Source: Timema cristinae (Eukaryota > Arthropoda > Insecta > Phasmatodea > Timematidae). From it: 64,000 nt of DNA. The stretch is taken from NCBI GenBank assembly GCA_039000515.1, contig JBCFYV010000024.1, forward strand, positions 43,225,979-43,289,978. Direction: 5' to 3'. Below are positions 44,461-55,429 of this stretch, one piece after another. The notes below the pieces were generated by a model, which did no database searches, was not told where the DNA came from, and saw only the letters and a list, made by a program, of their open reading frames with translations. Positions within the stretch are counted from its first letter, which is position 1, and every line of letters starts with the position of its first letter. A program made the position numbers and the translations under genes.

Positions 44461-44713
44461 GACACCCACTTCAGTAGCCATATGGTCTAGGGCGTCACTC
44501 TCGTATTAGCCTGGATTGCCTATGACGGGAAGATTGGGGCGCTAGTATTGGTCGGGTGCACTGAGGTTGGTTTTTATTCAATGGTTTTTTTACTCTCTCC
44601 ACGCAAATGTGGGTACACTTCCTAAAAATTCTACCTTACTTATCCCTAACACCTTAGCGTAATTAATACATAAATGTACATCATGAACGAGTAGTAAGAC
44701 GTAATGTTAAAAA
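44461..44713 (+). mobile_element. SINE-A copy, full length
   Basis: Head CCACTTCAGTAGCCATATGG, then GGGCGTCACTCTCG. The B box is damaged (GGGGCGCTAGTATTGG). Body CTCTCCACGCAAATGTGGGT, tail CATGAACGAGTAGTAAGACG. Confidence 0.9.
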
Positions 44714-44752
44714 GAACTACAGCACAAACTTGTCGTAGTTTTGTCTAAAAAT

Positions 44753-44840
44753 AGAAAAATAACACCCAAGCAGAAGTTTGAACCCTGGTCTTGCAGATTT
44801 GTGCATCAACCTCTCTACCAAATTACCTATCCGGGCTTCC
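44753..44840 (-). mobile_element. tRNA-like head of an unassigned SINE
   Basis: On the minus strand GGTAGAGAGGTTGATGCAC is followed by CAAGACCAGGGTTCAAACTT, giving A- and B-box-like motifs at the normal spacing. The head differs from those of SINE-A and SINE-B. Confidence 0.45.
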
Positions 44841-44984
44841 AAACTTGTCAACTATATAGACCTCCAATTGTACTGATGTAGCTAAGAAGTAATATAGAGG
44901 AATCAAATTTGAAATTCTCGTTCAAGACTTTTTATGTTCTCATATCAAGAAAAAGTATGGTAATTGTAAACCTTCAAGATTATA

Positions 44985-45500
44985 ATGAGTATTTACATTT
45001 TATAGGCCCCCGAGCCCAAAAAAAGTGGATTTTACAATTCTGTCTGTCTGTCCTTGGGTCTAATTTAAAATTTATATCCAGGTGATATTTTACATGGTAA
45101 ATGGTATTATATGTTTAGTTTTTTAAATAAATTTCTCTAAATGTAGTTTACTTTTGAAAAAATTTATAAAAAAAGGTAAACTGGCTTTTAAGGTTTAATT
45201 AAAAATGGGTATATGGGAATTGCTTTTCATGATATTTAAGATTTTTTTTTTGCAAATATAAATAATTAAAGGATAGTTTACAAATAACTCATTTTTGATT
45301 TTTGTTTTTGAATGGTTTGAACAACTTTTTTTTAAATCTATATATGAAGAGCTTTTCTTTTGATTAACACGATGGTATGTTTGTTTTTCTAAGGGAAACT
45401 TATTCAAGTGTAGTTTACTAAAAATTTATTTTTGAAAAGTTTGGACCATGATATAATAAACTTGGTTTAAAAAAGTTGATACGACTGTATCATACCTTTA
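44985..45500 (+). repeat. Repeat family D copy
   Basis: CCCCCGAGCCCAAAAAAAGT, GGATTTTACAATTCTGTCTG, then AT-rich sequence with loose repeats (GATTTTTGTTTTTGAATGG; AAAATTTATTTTTGAAAAG). Same order as 54480-55150. Confidence 0.6.
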
Positions 45501-45699
45501 TTGTTCTTTTATTTAAATTTTTTATAATTACTTTTCATTGCGATGTATAAATAAATAATATGTTTTTAAATCTGAGGCTGTACGTGAAGGAATATGAACT
45601 TAGAATAAAACAATTGAGGTTAAAATTTAAAAATCAAAATCGAAAATTCAATTATAAAAACCCCAACATAAATCGTAACATCTTTAGTTCAGTGTGAAT

Positions 45700-46190
45700 C
45701 CGGCGATTTAATGGTGGGCGTCCAGCTCTCCGCGGAACGGAGTGTACCCGGGGTCCAGGCCGTGTGGTTGCCTCAGTATGTCTCTCCTAGCCCGAGGCCC
45801 GTCTCCTCGTAGATCCAATTACTGTCCCGTGACGTAATTAGTCCAATCTGGTCCAGAACTGCGACACCGCAGCCTGTGGGAGTACCACCCTCCTCTACCC
45901 TCAACCCCCGGTAAAAAAAAAACCAAGTGGTCTCTGCACGGGTATCGTCAGATGAAACAGATATCACAGAAGAGACGGTGTCAGGAGTGAGGCGGGGATG
46001 AAGGAGGGGGTGGTCCTAGCTCGTCGTGACATGAGATATCGGGGATACTTGCCACTTGCAAAGGGTTGGAGAAGGGAATTTCATTGGCTCAGTGTCGGCA
46101 GGGGTGAAAGAACTTTGGCACTGTGTCATCGGAACCCCCCCTCCCCCAACCTTATTTCTTTTAATCAAATGCCTTTATTTCCTTCCTACC
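45700..46190. other. CpG-rich island without recognisable gene
   Basis: TCTCCGCGGAACGGAGTG, CCCGGGGTCCAGGCC and GCCCGAGGCCCGTCTCC mark a GC-rich core at 45726-45815. CCAATTACTG and GTGACGTAATTAG (a near-CRE) follow at 45816-45845. A 34-codon plus frame begins ATGGTGGGCGTCCAG near 45711. It is a promoter-like composition, function unknown. Confidence 0.3.
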
Positions 46191-46213
46191 TAAGTTTTTA
46201 GACTTTAATAACT

Positions 46214-46462
46214 ATCTCCTTGGTCGAACGGTCTAAGGCGTCATTCTAGTTGACTCTACTGCCGATAACAAAGAGATCAGAGCTCAAATCCGGTAAGGTA
46301 TACTAAGAATGTTTTTTCTACATGATTTTCTGCTCTCCCTAAACGCAAATTCGGATACACTTACACTAAATTCAAACTTACTCGTCCCCATGAAATTAGT
46401 GTAGTTATTACATATGCGTATAACTAGAACGGGAAAATACGCTCTGCTAATAAAATAATACT
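46214..46462 (+). mobile_element. SINE-A copy, near full length
   Basis: CTTGGTCGAACGGTCTAAGG (head), TGCCGATAACAAAGAGATC, B-box region AGCTCAAATCCGG, body CTCTCCCTAAACGCAAATTC, tail GCGTATAACTAGAACGGG. Confidence 0.87.
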
Positions 46463-46469
46463 ATGAATG

Positions 46470-46585
46470 AAGACTGAATGCGGGCACGGAATGAATCCTG
46501 GGTAACTCAGGGGTGGAACATTGAAACGCTTGGATTTGACTCACGTGTTCAGTGTCATTTTAAAACTAATTGGAATATGGTTTCA
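46470..46585 (+). mobile_element. tRNA-Ile-like repeat, partial copy
   Basis: GAATGAAGACTGAATGCGGG, CCTGGGTAACTCAGGGGTGG and TGTTCAGTGTCATTTTAAAA follow the right arm of the 24.5 kb foldback (GAATGACC, GGATAGCTCAGTGG, CAGCAGTCATTTTTC). The B box is badly damaged (TGGATTTGACTC). Confidence 0.6.
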
Positions 46586-46889
46586 ATGAGGGATATCTCC
46601 ACAACATAAAAAAATTCCATTTTCTTAAACATTAATGTTTGACCAAGGATGTTTCACCTTTAGCTTGGAAATATTTGACCAATTTTGATCAAAATTGAAA
46701 CACAGGCCATGACTAATTTATATCCCATTTATAGTTCTATCTTCCTCGGAGTATTTAAATTTTTTTTAAATTAGAGTTTTTGAACATATTAACGTTTAAA
46801 TGTTATCATAAATATAAAAAAATAGCTCATAAAATGCATGGTCCCATAGCTGACCAAATACGAATATTATACTTATTTCGACCTATTTA

Positions 46890-47115
46890 GACTGTAAAGC
46901 AAACAGGATCGGACACATCCTTAGGAGGAACTGTCTTGTGCATGACGTCATAGAAGGAAAAGTTGAGGGCAAAAGAAACTTGAAGAAATAAGGAGGATTC
47001 AAATATTGGATTACTTGAAGGAAAGAAGAAAATTCTGGAACTGAAAGAGGAGGAAGAGACAGGGTTAAATTGGGGGTCTAAGTTCATTGAAAAAAGGAAT
47101 GGACTCATAATATAG
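46890..47115 (+). pseudogene. C-terminal relic of a non-LTR reverse transcriptase (2)
   Basis: The plus strand reads RIGHILRRNCLVHDVIEGK, then VEGKRNLK, RIQILDYLKERRKFW and finally ELKEEE...NWGSKFIEKRNGLII-stop in successive frames. G-H-I-L-R-R-N-C, V-I-E-G-K and D-x-L-K-E-R-R are hallmark residues of the polymerase tail in a LINE group common in arthropods. Two frameshifts and a stop inactivate it. The true C-terminus and stop (about 47113) are kept and a short (TAA)n follows at 47125. It is a different lineage from the relic at 28.5 kb. Confidence 0.85.
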
Positions 47116-47636
47116 AGCAACTAGTAATAATAATAATTTAAACTAAACTTGGTACACACATTGATTGTCCTTAGTTATTAACCGTTTATTATTTTTTCTC
47201 TGCCCTGGCCAACATCAGCTGTACTAAGAATTCCAAAAATGTTGATTTTACGAGTCATCTAATCATGTTTAGCGCTCAAAATTATAAACAAAATATTATT
47301 ATTCTATCATAATCTAGAAGATAGCCTAGGTTTACTTTTCGCCCTCCGATCTAGACACATAAACAATTATTGTGATTGTGATCAACCCCAAGAAAATTAA
47401 GGTTTTGCAGAGATAGTAAATACAATTTAGGCCAAGATATTGTTTGCATGCTTATAAATATGACAATATTCTTACATGATATAACACATTACTAAATCAG
47501 AATGCCAATGTATCACAAAGTAAAATAATAGAATCATTATTCAAAAACAATTCTATGCCTAACGATTGGTGTGAAAGTTTGCCAATCACTAAGATACATA
47601 TATTACACGATAATACATGATATTATACTATATTAA

Positions 47637-47959
47637 GGTGACCTGGCGGTCTAGGGGTAAGGTGTTGGACTTCTGTGTTGGGGTTCCGGGGTTCAATCCT
47701 CCGTCCCGGCTCAGATTTATCTGATTGCCAAACCCTTTCTTCACCTCTGACAAACGTGTATTAATCACAACTTGTAAATGTGTGGAATACCCAGGCCTTC
47801 ACCGTGGTTCGGATCCCACGTTAAACTGTAGGTCCTCCATTTCATCTCACAATCATACTACCATTACACATTAGCGTAAGTGTGTATAACCCGAACGGGT
47901 AGTAAGACGTGGTGCTTAATAATAATAATAATTAATAATAATAAATAATAATAATAATA
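47637..47959 (+). mobile_element. SINE-B copy, full length
   Basis: GGTGACCTGGCGGTCTAGGG to a long mixed (AAT)n tail. It keeps the extra ACGTGTATTAATCACAACTT segment also seen at 41.2 kb, defining a SINE-B subtype different from the copies at 32.75 and 39.07 kb. TSD not resolved. Confidence 0.93.
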
Positions 47960-48250
47960 CACAATAAATATAATCAACTCCCACTGGGATAAGCATTACA
48001 ACTAAATTCTTCCCAATTAAAAGCATGTATATGCTCAAGAAATCCATTGGTCACTTCATAATATTTTAAGTGTTATTTTGAGGTTCGCCTATTAATTCAG
48101 TATAAAATATCAAGATTTTACTTCTATTGGGTTTATGAATGCTCATACCTATGCAAACGATATTTTATTCAATTTTAACACATTAAATTGAATGCATAAC
48201 TAGTGTGACTATCATATTAATTGATATTACTTGATAAAAATATGTGTTAG

Positions 48251-48622
48251 TTATGGTAGGAGTCCAGGGGACGCGATATAATGTCAGTGTTTTTGTAGGT
48301 TTTATAGCAACATTATTTTGGCAAAAGAAATCATAATTGCTTTAGTAGAAACATACATTTTAATTTTCTTCACATGGTGATATCAACAGTTATTGAATAT
48401 CTGTCATTAACATATTAGTAGTACTCGAAGATAAACTTTTTAAATGAATAAAAAAATATATCATTAAATTCCAGGAAACCCTTGGCAAATATTCAAGAAT
48501 TATGAAAATTAAACTCTTGTTTCTAATGGAGAAATATTTTATCTATTTTGAACAAAAGAGAGTTTTTGTATAAAACCTGCAAAAACACTACCCTTTTCTA
48601 AAGTTCCTTATACTCCCACCCT
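48251..48622. mobile_element. Palindromic long-TIR element, copy 4
   Basis: Starts TTATGGTAGGAGTCCAGGGG and ends TTATACTCCCACCC. Arms pair through TTTTCTTCACATGGTGATAT on the left. On the right, GGCAAATATTCAAGAATTATG and CCTGCAAAAACACTACCC match; the right arm has lost the GGTCACC-type motif. A minus-strand SINE-A tail begins 7 bp downstream. Confidence 0.82.
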
Positions 48623-48628
48623 TTTTTT

Positions 48629-49052
48629 TTAGTAACGCCTATTACTACCCGTACGGGCTGTACACTAATCTGTTAGGGATGAGGAAGGTTGGTAGTGTAC
48701 CCGCACTTTGGATAGTAGAAAAAATATAACCACCCTCAGTACAGGTAGACTGCCAGTGACGGGGAGATCGAGGTTCGAATCTCAGTCGGGTGAACCGAGG
48801 AGGCTTTTTCCTAAATGCTTTTTCACTCTCCCTCTACGCAAATGTGGGTTAACTTCCTTTAAATTTAGCCTTCCTTATTTCTAACCCATTAGCGTAATTA
48901 GTACTTAGGCGTATAACCCGAACGGGTAGTAAGACGTGGTGCTAAATTTATTTTACACCCGACTGGGATTCAAACTCCAATCTTCCCGTCCTCAGTAATC
49001 CAGTCTATTGTGAGAGTGATGCCTTAGACCATTTGACCACCAAAACGGGTAA
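48629..49052 (-). mobile_element. SINE-A copy split by another SINE-A
   Basis: Rc tail GCCTATTACTACCCGTACGG and body to ACCACCCTCAGTACA lie at 48629-48743. The rc B box GGGATTCAAACTCC and head CCATTTGACCACCAAAACGG lie at 48953-49052. Removing the middle piece rejoins GTACA with CACCCGACTGGG, the normal SINE-A order. Confidence 0.82.
48744..48945 (+). mobile_element. SINE-A copy, 5'-truncated, nested
   Basis: It starts at GGTAGACTGCCAGTGACGGG (head missing), has an intact B box GAGGTTCGAATCTC and an intact tail GCGTATAACCCGAACGGGTA. It is close to consensus and inserted in the opposite orientation, so it is younger than its host copy. Any TSD is short (TACA) and unproven. Confidence 0.82.
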
Positions 49053-49279
49053 CTAAACGTCAAACTGGGTGAATAGTTAATTTGTGTGATTAATGTTTTA
49101 ACTTAGCGTTAAATTAATTCTGTCTTCAAGAAGATGCAGTGTCTTTTATAAAGCAATAATTTAAAAATAAAACTGTTTAAAAAACATACATGAATTTATA
49201 TAAAATATGATTATATATTATAAAGGGGTGTATTTAAGTATATAGAGACCTAAATAATAGTAATTAACGTTCTTTTTTT

Positions 49280-49505
49280 ACCTAGTCTTAGTACCATTCG
49301 GACTATATTACCTAAATTATACCTTCCTGAACTCTATCTAACGTTAGATAGGGTTCAGTCAGTTAGAATTTAAGGAGACATACCTGACTCGCATGAAAGG
49401 AGAGTGGTATGGTTTCCTAATTAGGAAAAAAAACCATAATCAGTGCACCCGACTGGTATAGAAACCCTGGTCTACCCTTTAATAGCAAACCAGAATAAAT
49501 TATCT
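49280..49505 (-). mobile_element. SINE-A copy with an inner palindrome
   Basis: Rc tail CTTAGTACCATTCGG, body TGGTTTCCTAATTAGG, rc promoter region CAGTGCACCCGACTGG at 49441. It contains a 32-bp palindrome at 49327-49358 that consensus copies lack. The head end is degraded. Confidence 0.75.
49327..49358. repeat. 32-bp palindrome
   Basis: CTGAACTCTATCTAAC and GTTAGATAGGGTTCAG pair over 16 bp with a single mismatch and no loop. Located within a SINE-A body. Confidence 0.92.
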
Positions 49506-49564
49506 TAAAATTTTAACCCCGTGCTCACCAAGGTGTGTAACATTTCTTAAGCCAATTAAAGTTT

Positions 49565-49806
49565 AAAACCCGAATGATCTAAGGTGTCGCTCTCTGGTTA
49601 GACTAGCCTTCAGATGATTGGAGGATCTGGGCTCGAATCCCGGCTGGGTCTACTGATGGGGATTTTCCCTAAATGGTTTCCCACTATCCTTACACTTAAA
49701 TGAGGGTATATTACCTCTAAAATGCTTCCTTCCTCATCCTTACCCCATCAGAGTAATTATCGTATATGCGTATAACCTGAACAGGTAGTCATGTGCAGCG
49801 ATAACA
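49565..49806 (+). mobile_element. SINE-A copy, full length
   Basis: CCCGAATGATCTAAGGTGTC (head, first bases lost), B box GGGCTCGAATCCCGG, body TTTTCCCTAAATGGTTTCCC, tail GCGTATAACCTGAACAGGTA. Confidence 0.87.
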
Positions 49807-51129
49807 AAATTAAAAATATATTTGTCAAATGACTGTACGCACAGTTCTGTCATATTTCTATCACTCTTAATCTTCGAGGCGGCTTCTTCCATTTGAGTCG
49901 ACTACTTATTTGAAAGAACATAACGTGTTTTTTCACAAAATAATGAACGACAAATCTTTTCTTTTATTTCCTCCTGAATGGAAGTGAGTGGTTACATTTT
50001 CACGCGCTTCTTCTCTAGTTCACACCCCTTCCCCCTCCTCCTCTAAAGAAACACACACACACACTTTTGCCACAAGTTACCAACAACAATAAATTCCTAT
50101 CTTAGACAATTTGGCCGACCTACTTTCGCCGAAACTCAATGGGAATCATAACTTCTCTCTCTCTCTCTTTCTGAAAGAAACTAACTCCATCCGTATCGGT
50201 TCTGCGTATCTTCATTTTCTTGCGGAGACAAAACAAGCTATTGGCAACTTTTCTTTCACTCCCTTACAAATAATTACAGCTAGATAAGACTTTGTTTTTC
50301 CTTAAGTTGTTTTTAAAAGATGTTATAATTACAAAATATATCTATACGCCACTTTATCTCAGAGCTTTAATTAATGTCTATCTAGTTTTCATTTTTAAAA
50401 ATATGTATTTAATTCAATTTAATCTAAACTAACTGGACTGTTTCCGTCTATAAATTTCAGGCAATGAATATCTGGAAATATTTAAGTAAAGCTTCACAAA
50501 GCCAATTACCTAGCTCGATGAAAAGGTAACCGACCTATCTTTCTCATCACTTACAACCTTGTATAACGTGCGGTTTCTGTAGTTAAGGTATTCCATAATG
50601 TAATTTTTTAAATTTTAATGATAAAGAAAACCACCCCGACCTTGAATTCCTTTCTTGAAACCGTTAAAGAACACTCGCTTATATAGTAAAATTATGACAC
50701 TCAAAGGCACCAAATATATTACGTAAAAAGTTTTTAAGCAAGCGGAGTGAGGTCTTATTTTAACTCGACCTTTTCGTATGTCTGTCAAGCGATTACTGCT
50801 AAGTGCATCGCCCAATTTCAATGGAATTATTTTATCTTGGAACAAATACGATCTGATTTTAAGTTTTAAGATGGCGGTAACTAAAAATTGTTTTGTTTAA
50901 TAATATCTCATCCTTATTGATTTGAATTTAAAATTTTAAACACATAATTGAATACCTAAGGCCTATTTAAAAAAAAAAATATGCTATATTACTAGACTGT
51001 CGTCTAAGGCTACGGTAACAACGGCCATACTCTATTAATATAATGTACTATTGAAAATAATATGAATTGGTTTTCTGTATAACTTGATCACCTAGGAAAA
51101 TATCTACATCGAGTCCAAGTAAAGTAGAA
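49807..51129. other. Intergenic, no supported gene
   Basis: Pyrimidine-rich stretch at 50020-50175 including (CA)n and (CT)n. 50740-50860 contains TATGTCTGTCAAGCGATTAC, possibly another dispersed repeat. No frame with a motif. Confidence 0.45.
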
Positions 51130-51795
51130 ACTATAGGAAATGTTTCAACTTGAGATCCAAAGAAAAATTATAGGAGATGTTTCAACTTGAGATCCAAAGC
51201 GAAATTATAGGAGATGTTTCAACTTGAGATCCAAAGAAAAATTATAGGAGATGTTTCAACTTAAAATCCAAAGAAAAATTATAAGAGATGTTTCAACTTG
51301 AATCCAAAGAGAAATTATAGAAGTTTCAACTTGAGATCCAAAGAAAAATTATAAGAGATGTTTCAACTTGAATCCAAAGAGAAATTATAGGAGAAGTTTC
51401 AACTTGAGATCCAAAGAAAAATTATAGGATATGTTTCAACTTGAGATCCAAAGAAAAATTATAGGAGATGTTTCAACTTGAAATCCAAAGAAAAATTATA
51501 AGAGATGTTTCAACTTGAAATCCAAAGAGAAATTATAGGAGAAGTTTCAACTTGAGATCCAAAGAAAAATTATAAGAGATGTTTCAACTTGAAATCCAAA
51601 GAGAAATTATAGGAGAAGTTTCAACTTGAGATCCAAAGAAAAATTATAAGAGATGTTTCAACTTGAAATCCAAAGAGAAATTATAGGAGAAGTTTCAACT
51701 TGAGATCCAAAGAAAAATTATAGGATATGTTTCAACTTGAGATCCAAAGAAAAATTATAGGAGATGTTTCAACTTGAAATCCAAAGAAAAATCTT
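51130..51795 (+). repeat. 37-bp minisatellite, about 18 units
   Basis: The unit is ATCCAAAGAAAAATTATAGG plus AGATGTTTCAACTTGAG (37 bp). Variants AAGAAAAATTATAAGAG and AAGAGAAATTATAGGAGA alternate as 74-bp pairs in 51280-51720. The rare variant GGATATG occurs at 51427 and 51723, 296 bp = 8 units apart, with matching neighbours, so a block of eight units was duplicated. No unique spacers. Confidence 0.97.
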
Positions 51796-53287
51796 AAGAC
51801 TGTAGTGACGATAAGAACATGAGGTAACTATTAATGATGTACACATTTTTGTTCTGTAAGGAAGCAAGCTTACTTTGAATTATTCCACTATGAAGTAGCT
51901 TAGTAAGATAAGGTCATTGCTGTAATTCGTCAACGTAAGACAGCTAGTTACCTCTAAGGATAAACGAAGTGTAGGCCTACTTAGCATGTGTTTGATTGGA
52001 AGAAGAGAGGCCCACTGTTAACATAACTATTAGTGTACTTGTGCTTAGTATGATTGCCGTAGTCATTAATGGTGTTCTTGCGTTGTGTTTCTAGGGTAGT
52101 ACGAGCGTGTTAAAACTTTAGCTGTGGTAGTTAGTTATATTCCCCACCAATTGGGATACCATTTGACCAATCACATACAGGCTCTGATCTACACACTTCA
52201 CGTGGAAAATGTATTTTCGATGATACCCAACCAATGGGTGTGTTACTGAGCGATGAGAACAATTCACAGAAACCATTTAGATGAAATCTTGATCCTGGCA
52301 ACAAGCCACGACACGCCACTGTGAGCCACCCCTTGGTGAATGCTAAAGTTAATTTGAAACGCGATTCATTTTGCCTTACTAGTTCTCATCTTCTCCTTTA
52401 ATTCTATTACCTTTACTATTATATTCGAGTATATCCTCCCTTTATTATTGGTATATTCGCTAAAAGGAACTTGAAAGACCATATTCCACTCTTCCTCTGA
52501 AAAAGCCGTTACCATTATTGAAACTGATTTAAGCATCTTATTCTGGAAACTATAACGGAGAACGAGGTCTAGCTGTCTGTGCATGGAGAAACACAATGGT
52601 TGAGGGTCAAACCGACGCTTATTAACGATTCTGCAGTGTCTAGACGATAGTCGTTACGAAAATACACGCCTATATAACACAAAGCCCTACGGAACGCGAT
52701 ACCAACCAAATCCCATATCCACGTTCAAAAATGTGTTATCAAAAAGTACTCTTTGGTTTCTTGGATATAAATTAGGTATATTTTTGTTATTACGATAAAG
52801 TTGGCAAAATTCTGCCTGTTTCTCACAATTATTTTTTTCTACCACTTTTATAAGAAAAAAATATTATCTCTGAAGCAAAATGGATTTGATTTATTTATAC
52901 TGTTAACATTTGAAAGTAGCTACTACATCTCATAGTACAGTAAAATGCTGTCAAACATTTCACTGAGAAAATCACTCACAACTCTATAATTAATTTACTC
53001 ACTAATGATTTGTTTACAGAGCATTGTAAAAAACATTATGACTTAATAAATATAAGCAGTAGAAAAATAAACTTTTAAATCAATTTCTTTAAATTTCTTC
53101 TTCCTATATTCCGTATCATATTTTTTATAACCTGTTAAACGATAATTTAAGGGTTCCTTTGAAATGAGTCTGTGACGTAACGATTATTTATTATTTGATA
53201 ATTTTTTGTTGGTGGAGGTAGCAAAGTGTGACAAAAAATGGCAACTCACAGGTATAGTATTTATTGTATGTGAGTTTTTCTCATAAC
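51796..53287. other. Intergenic, with one shared repeat core
   Basis: 52150-52250 is the relative of 38960-39060. Frames at 52131-52319 and 52366-52596 (minus) have no motif. The rest is AT-rich. Confidence 0.45.
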
Positions 53288-53667
53288 TTAAGTTAGGGGT
53301 GCAGGGAACGCGAGAAAAAAAGCAGTTTTTATAGCAAGACTTTTTTTTCCAAAATAAATAAAATATTTCTCCAGTAGAAATATATAGTTTAAATTTTCTT
53401 CACATGATGATAGTAACAGTTTTTTAATTTGTCAAGAGTGTCCTATAATGTAACGACAGCTTTTTATAATCATTTAAATTTTTTTCGTCAAATGCTAATA
53501 TGATCATGATATATATTAAACAACTGCCGATATTACCACTTGAAGAAAATTAAACTATATATTTATATTGGAGCAATATTGAATTTATTTTGAGCAAAAC
53601 CTAGGTTTTTCTATAAAAACTGCACAAATACTGACCTTTTATCGCATCCCCTACACTTCCACCTTAA
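53288..53667. mobile_element. Palindromic long-TIR element, copy 5 (TTAA both ends)
   Basis: Begins TTAA-GTTAGGGGTGCAGGGAACGC (53288) and ends GCATCCCCTACACTTCCACC-TTAA (53667). TTTTCTTCACATGATGATAG pairs with ACCACTTGAAGAAAAT. The inner loop differs from the other copies (53440-53520). It is the only copy with an exact TTAA at each end. Confidence 0.85.
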
Positions 53668-54324
53668 GTTACAACGACCAACGTTAGTAAGCCTTAATTA
53701 AGGCGCAATGATATAAAAAAATTAGATATTGGTTAAAAAAAATTCAAAATTTATGAGAAAATAAAAGGTTAATCAACTACTAAACTCAATTTTGAAAAGT
53801 TTTAAACTAAAGCTAAATAAAAAGTTAATACTTATTGATAAAATCAACCTTGAGTGCCTATATTATTCCTTAAAAGCCATCAAAAATATGTGATTACCTA
53901 GTCAGTTTGACCCATATAATTATAGCCAGAAGTGTTCAATATTTTGTAAGTATTTAATAATGATCAAAATTATAAAAAGATTCCAGACACACCCATAAAA
54001 ATACTTATACCAATAAAATATGTCATGATATAAAAAATTAGTGCTAACAACTGTCAATGGGTATTTAAAGACAAAGTTTGTAAAAATATTGACGATCTGA
54101 TTGACTTTTTACCTAATTTAGGACATTAATACTAAAAACCTATTGTTCTTGAATCTCATACCGCCAAGTTTAAAGGAGATTTAATAAGCATATTAAAATA
54201 TATATTATCTTACTATAAGTACACAACTTTTAGGGCAAAAGAACGATCTTATACTACAATTTAACAAAGTGAACACAAAGTAGACCAAAAGCTTTTGGGA
54301 AAAACAGAGATGATCTGATGTTGA
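53668..54324. other. AT-rich intergenic DNA
   Basis: No supported feature. Confidence 0.5.
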
Positions 54325-54440
54325 TAGACTCTTTGGTCTTGGGGTAAAGGGCTCACCTCAGGATCCGCGGTTCGTGGGTTCAAACCAAATTGGGGTTATT
54401 GGACTTTTGTTGAGCGAAAGAAACCGTAGCAACACTCACA
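54325..54440 (+). mobile_element. tRNA-like head of an unassigned SINE
   Basis: GGTCTTGGGGTAAAGGGCTC resembles an A-box region, and GGTTCGTGGGTTCAAACC (54369) contains a B-box-like motif about 40 bases on. Only the promoter part is recognisable. It lies just upstream of a family D copy. Confidence 0.5.
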
Positions 54441-54479
54441 TAGGAAAATTTTCTACATCAAAATTATCATAAATATTTA

Positions 54480-55150
54480 CATTTTGTGTGTGTCCTAACC
54501 CAAAAAAGGGAATTTTACAATTCTGTCTGTCCCTGGCCACGAATCTGAAACGGTCTAATGGATTTGGTTCAAACTCGATATTTAATAGTTATGGGGCGCT
54601 TTTTAAATATGTTTTATCCTAACCCTTAAATTAAAGGTAGTCTACTGATGAGTGATTTTTTGAAGTTCCAAAATTTTTGAAAATGGCTCAAACGATTTTG
54701 TTTAAAATGGATTTCTATAGTGTTTTTTACCTTACAAATAACACTTATTTTTGTTTACTTTGCGTAAAATTTTTTAGGTTAACATAATGACAAATTATTT
54801 TCTAGATTTTGAAATATTTTGGAAATGACTATAACGATTTTGTTTAAAATGAGAATCTAGGGAGTATTTGACATGAAAAATAAAACTGTTTACTTAATTT
54901 TTGGATGAAAATTTGTTTAATTTGTCAAAAATTTGAATATTTTGAAAAAGGTATTTGTGATTTGGTTCAAAATGGACATCTTTTAAGACTGTTACATTAT
55001 AAAAGTTATAAACGTTTGTTTTTCTTTTTTTTAATAATTTAATAGTAGTTAATTGTTTTAGTTTTGAAAAAATATTATAGTTTTTAAAATAGTTCAAACG
55101 ATTTGGTTCAAAATTGGTGCTGGAAGATATGATAAATAATACGTGCATTG
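54480..55150 (+). repeat. Repeat family D, longest copy, with inner repeats
   Basis: AATTTTACAATTCTGTCTG, CTGAAACGGTCTAATGGATT, TGGTTCAAACTCGATATTT. Then at least four loosely related units of about 125-145 bp follow, marked by TTGAAAATGGCTCAAACGAT (54677), GGAAATGACTATAACGATTT (54821), AAAAGGTATTTGTGATTTGG (54948) and AAAATAGTTCAAACGATTTG (55085). Each is followed by GTTTAAAATG or GTTCAAAAT. The 84-codon minus frame inside is low-complexity and not called. Confidence 0.7.
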
Positions 55151-55429
55151 ATTTTTCTACAATAAATTAATTTAAAGGCATAGAATGAGCCAAAGGTAAA
55201 TATACACTTATATTATGGACGTTAGACTCGCATATTTCTTGGTAGTATATGACAATGGCTTATGTGACTTTAAACAACTTACAACGACCATCCACCCTCC
55301 AACCCTTCCTTAAAAACCTTTCCTCTATTTGATAATTTAATTGTTTCTAGGAAATAAAATCAATTGCTTGCGTTGCATCTCCAACCCGACAAGATAACAT
55401 CAGTGCACAAACTGAAAGAAAGAGACCAC

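Noticed and set aside
44149..44490. Two overlapping plus frames of 91 and 113 codons
   Set aside because: Different phases over the same GC-rich DNA, arginine- and proline-rich as expected of CpG-rich sequence, no domain. Kept only as a CpG island.
46887..47120. 77-codon minus-strand frame
   Set aside because: It is antisense to the LINE polymerase relic on the plus strand.
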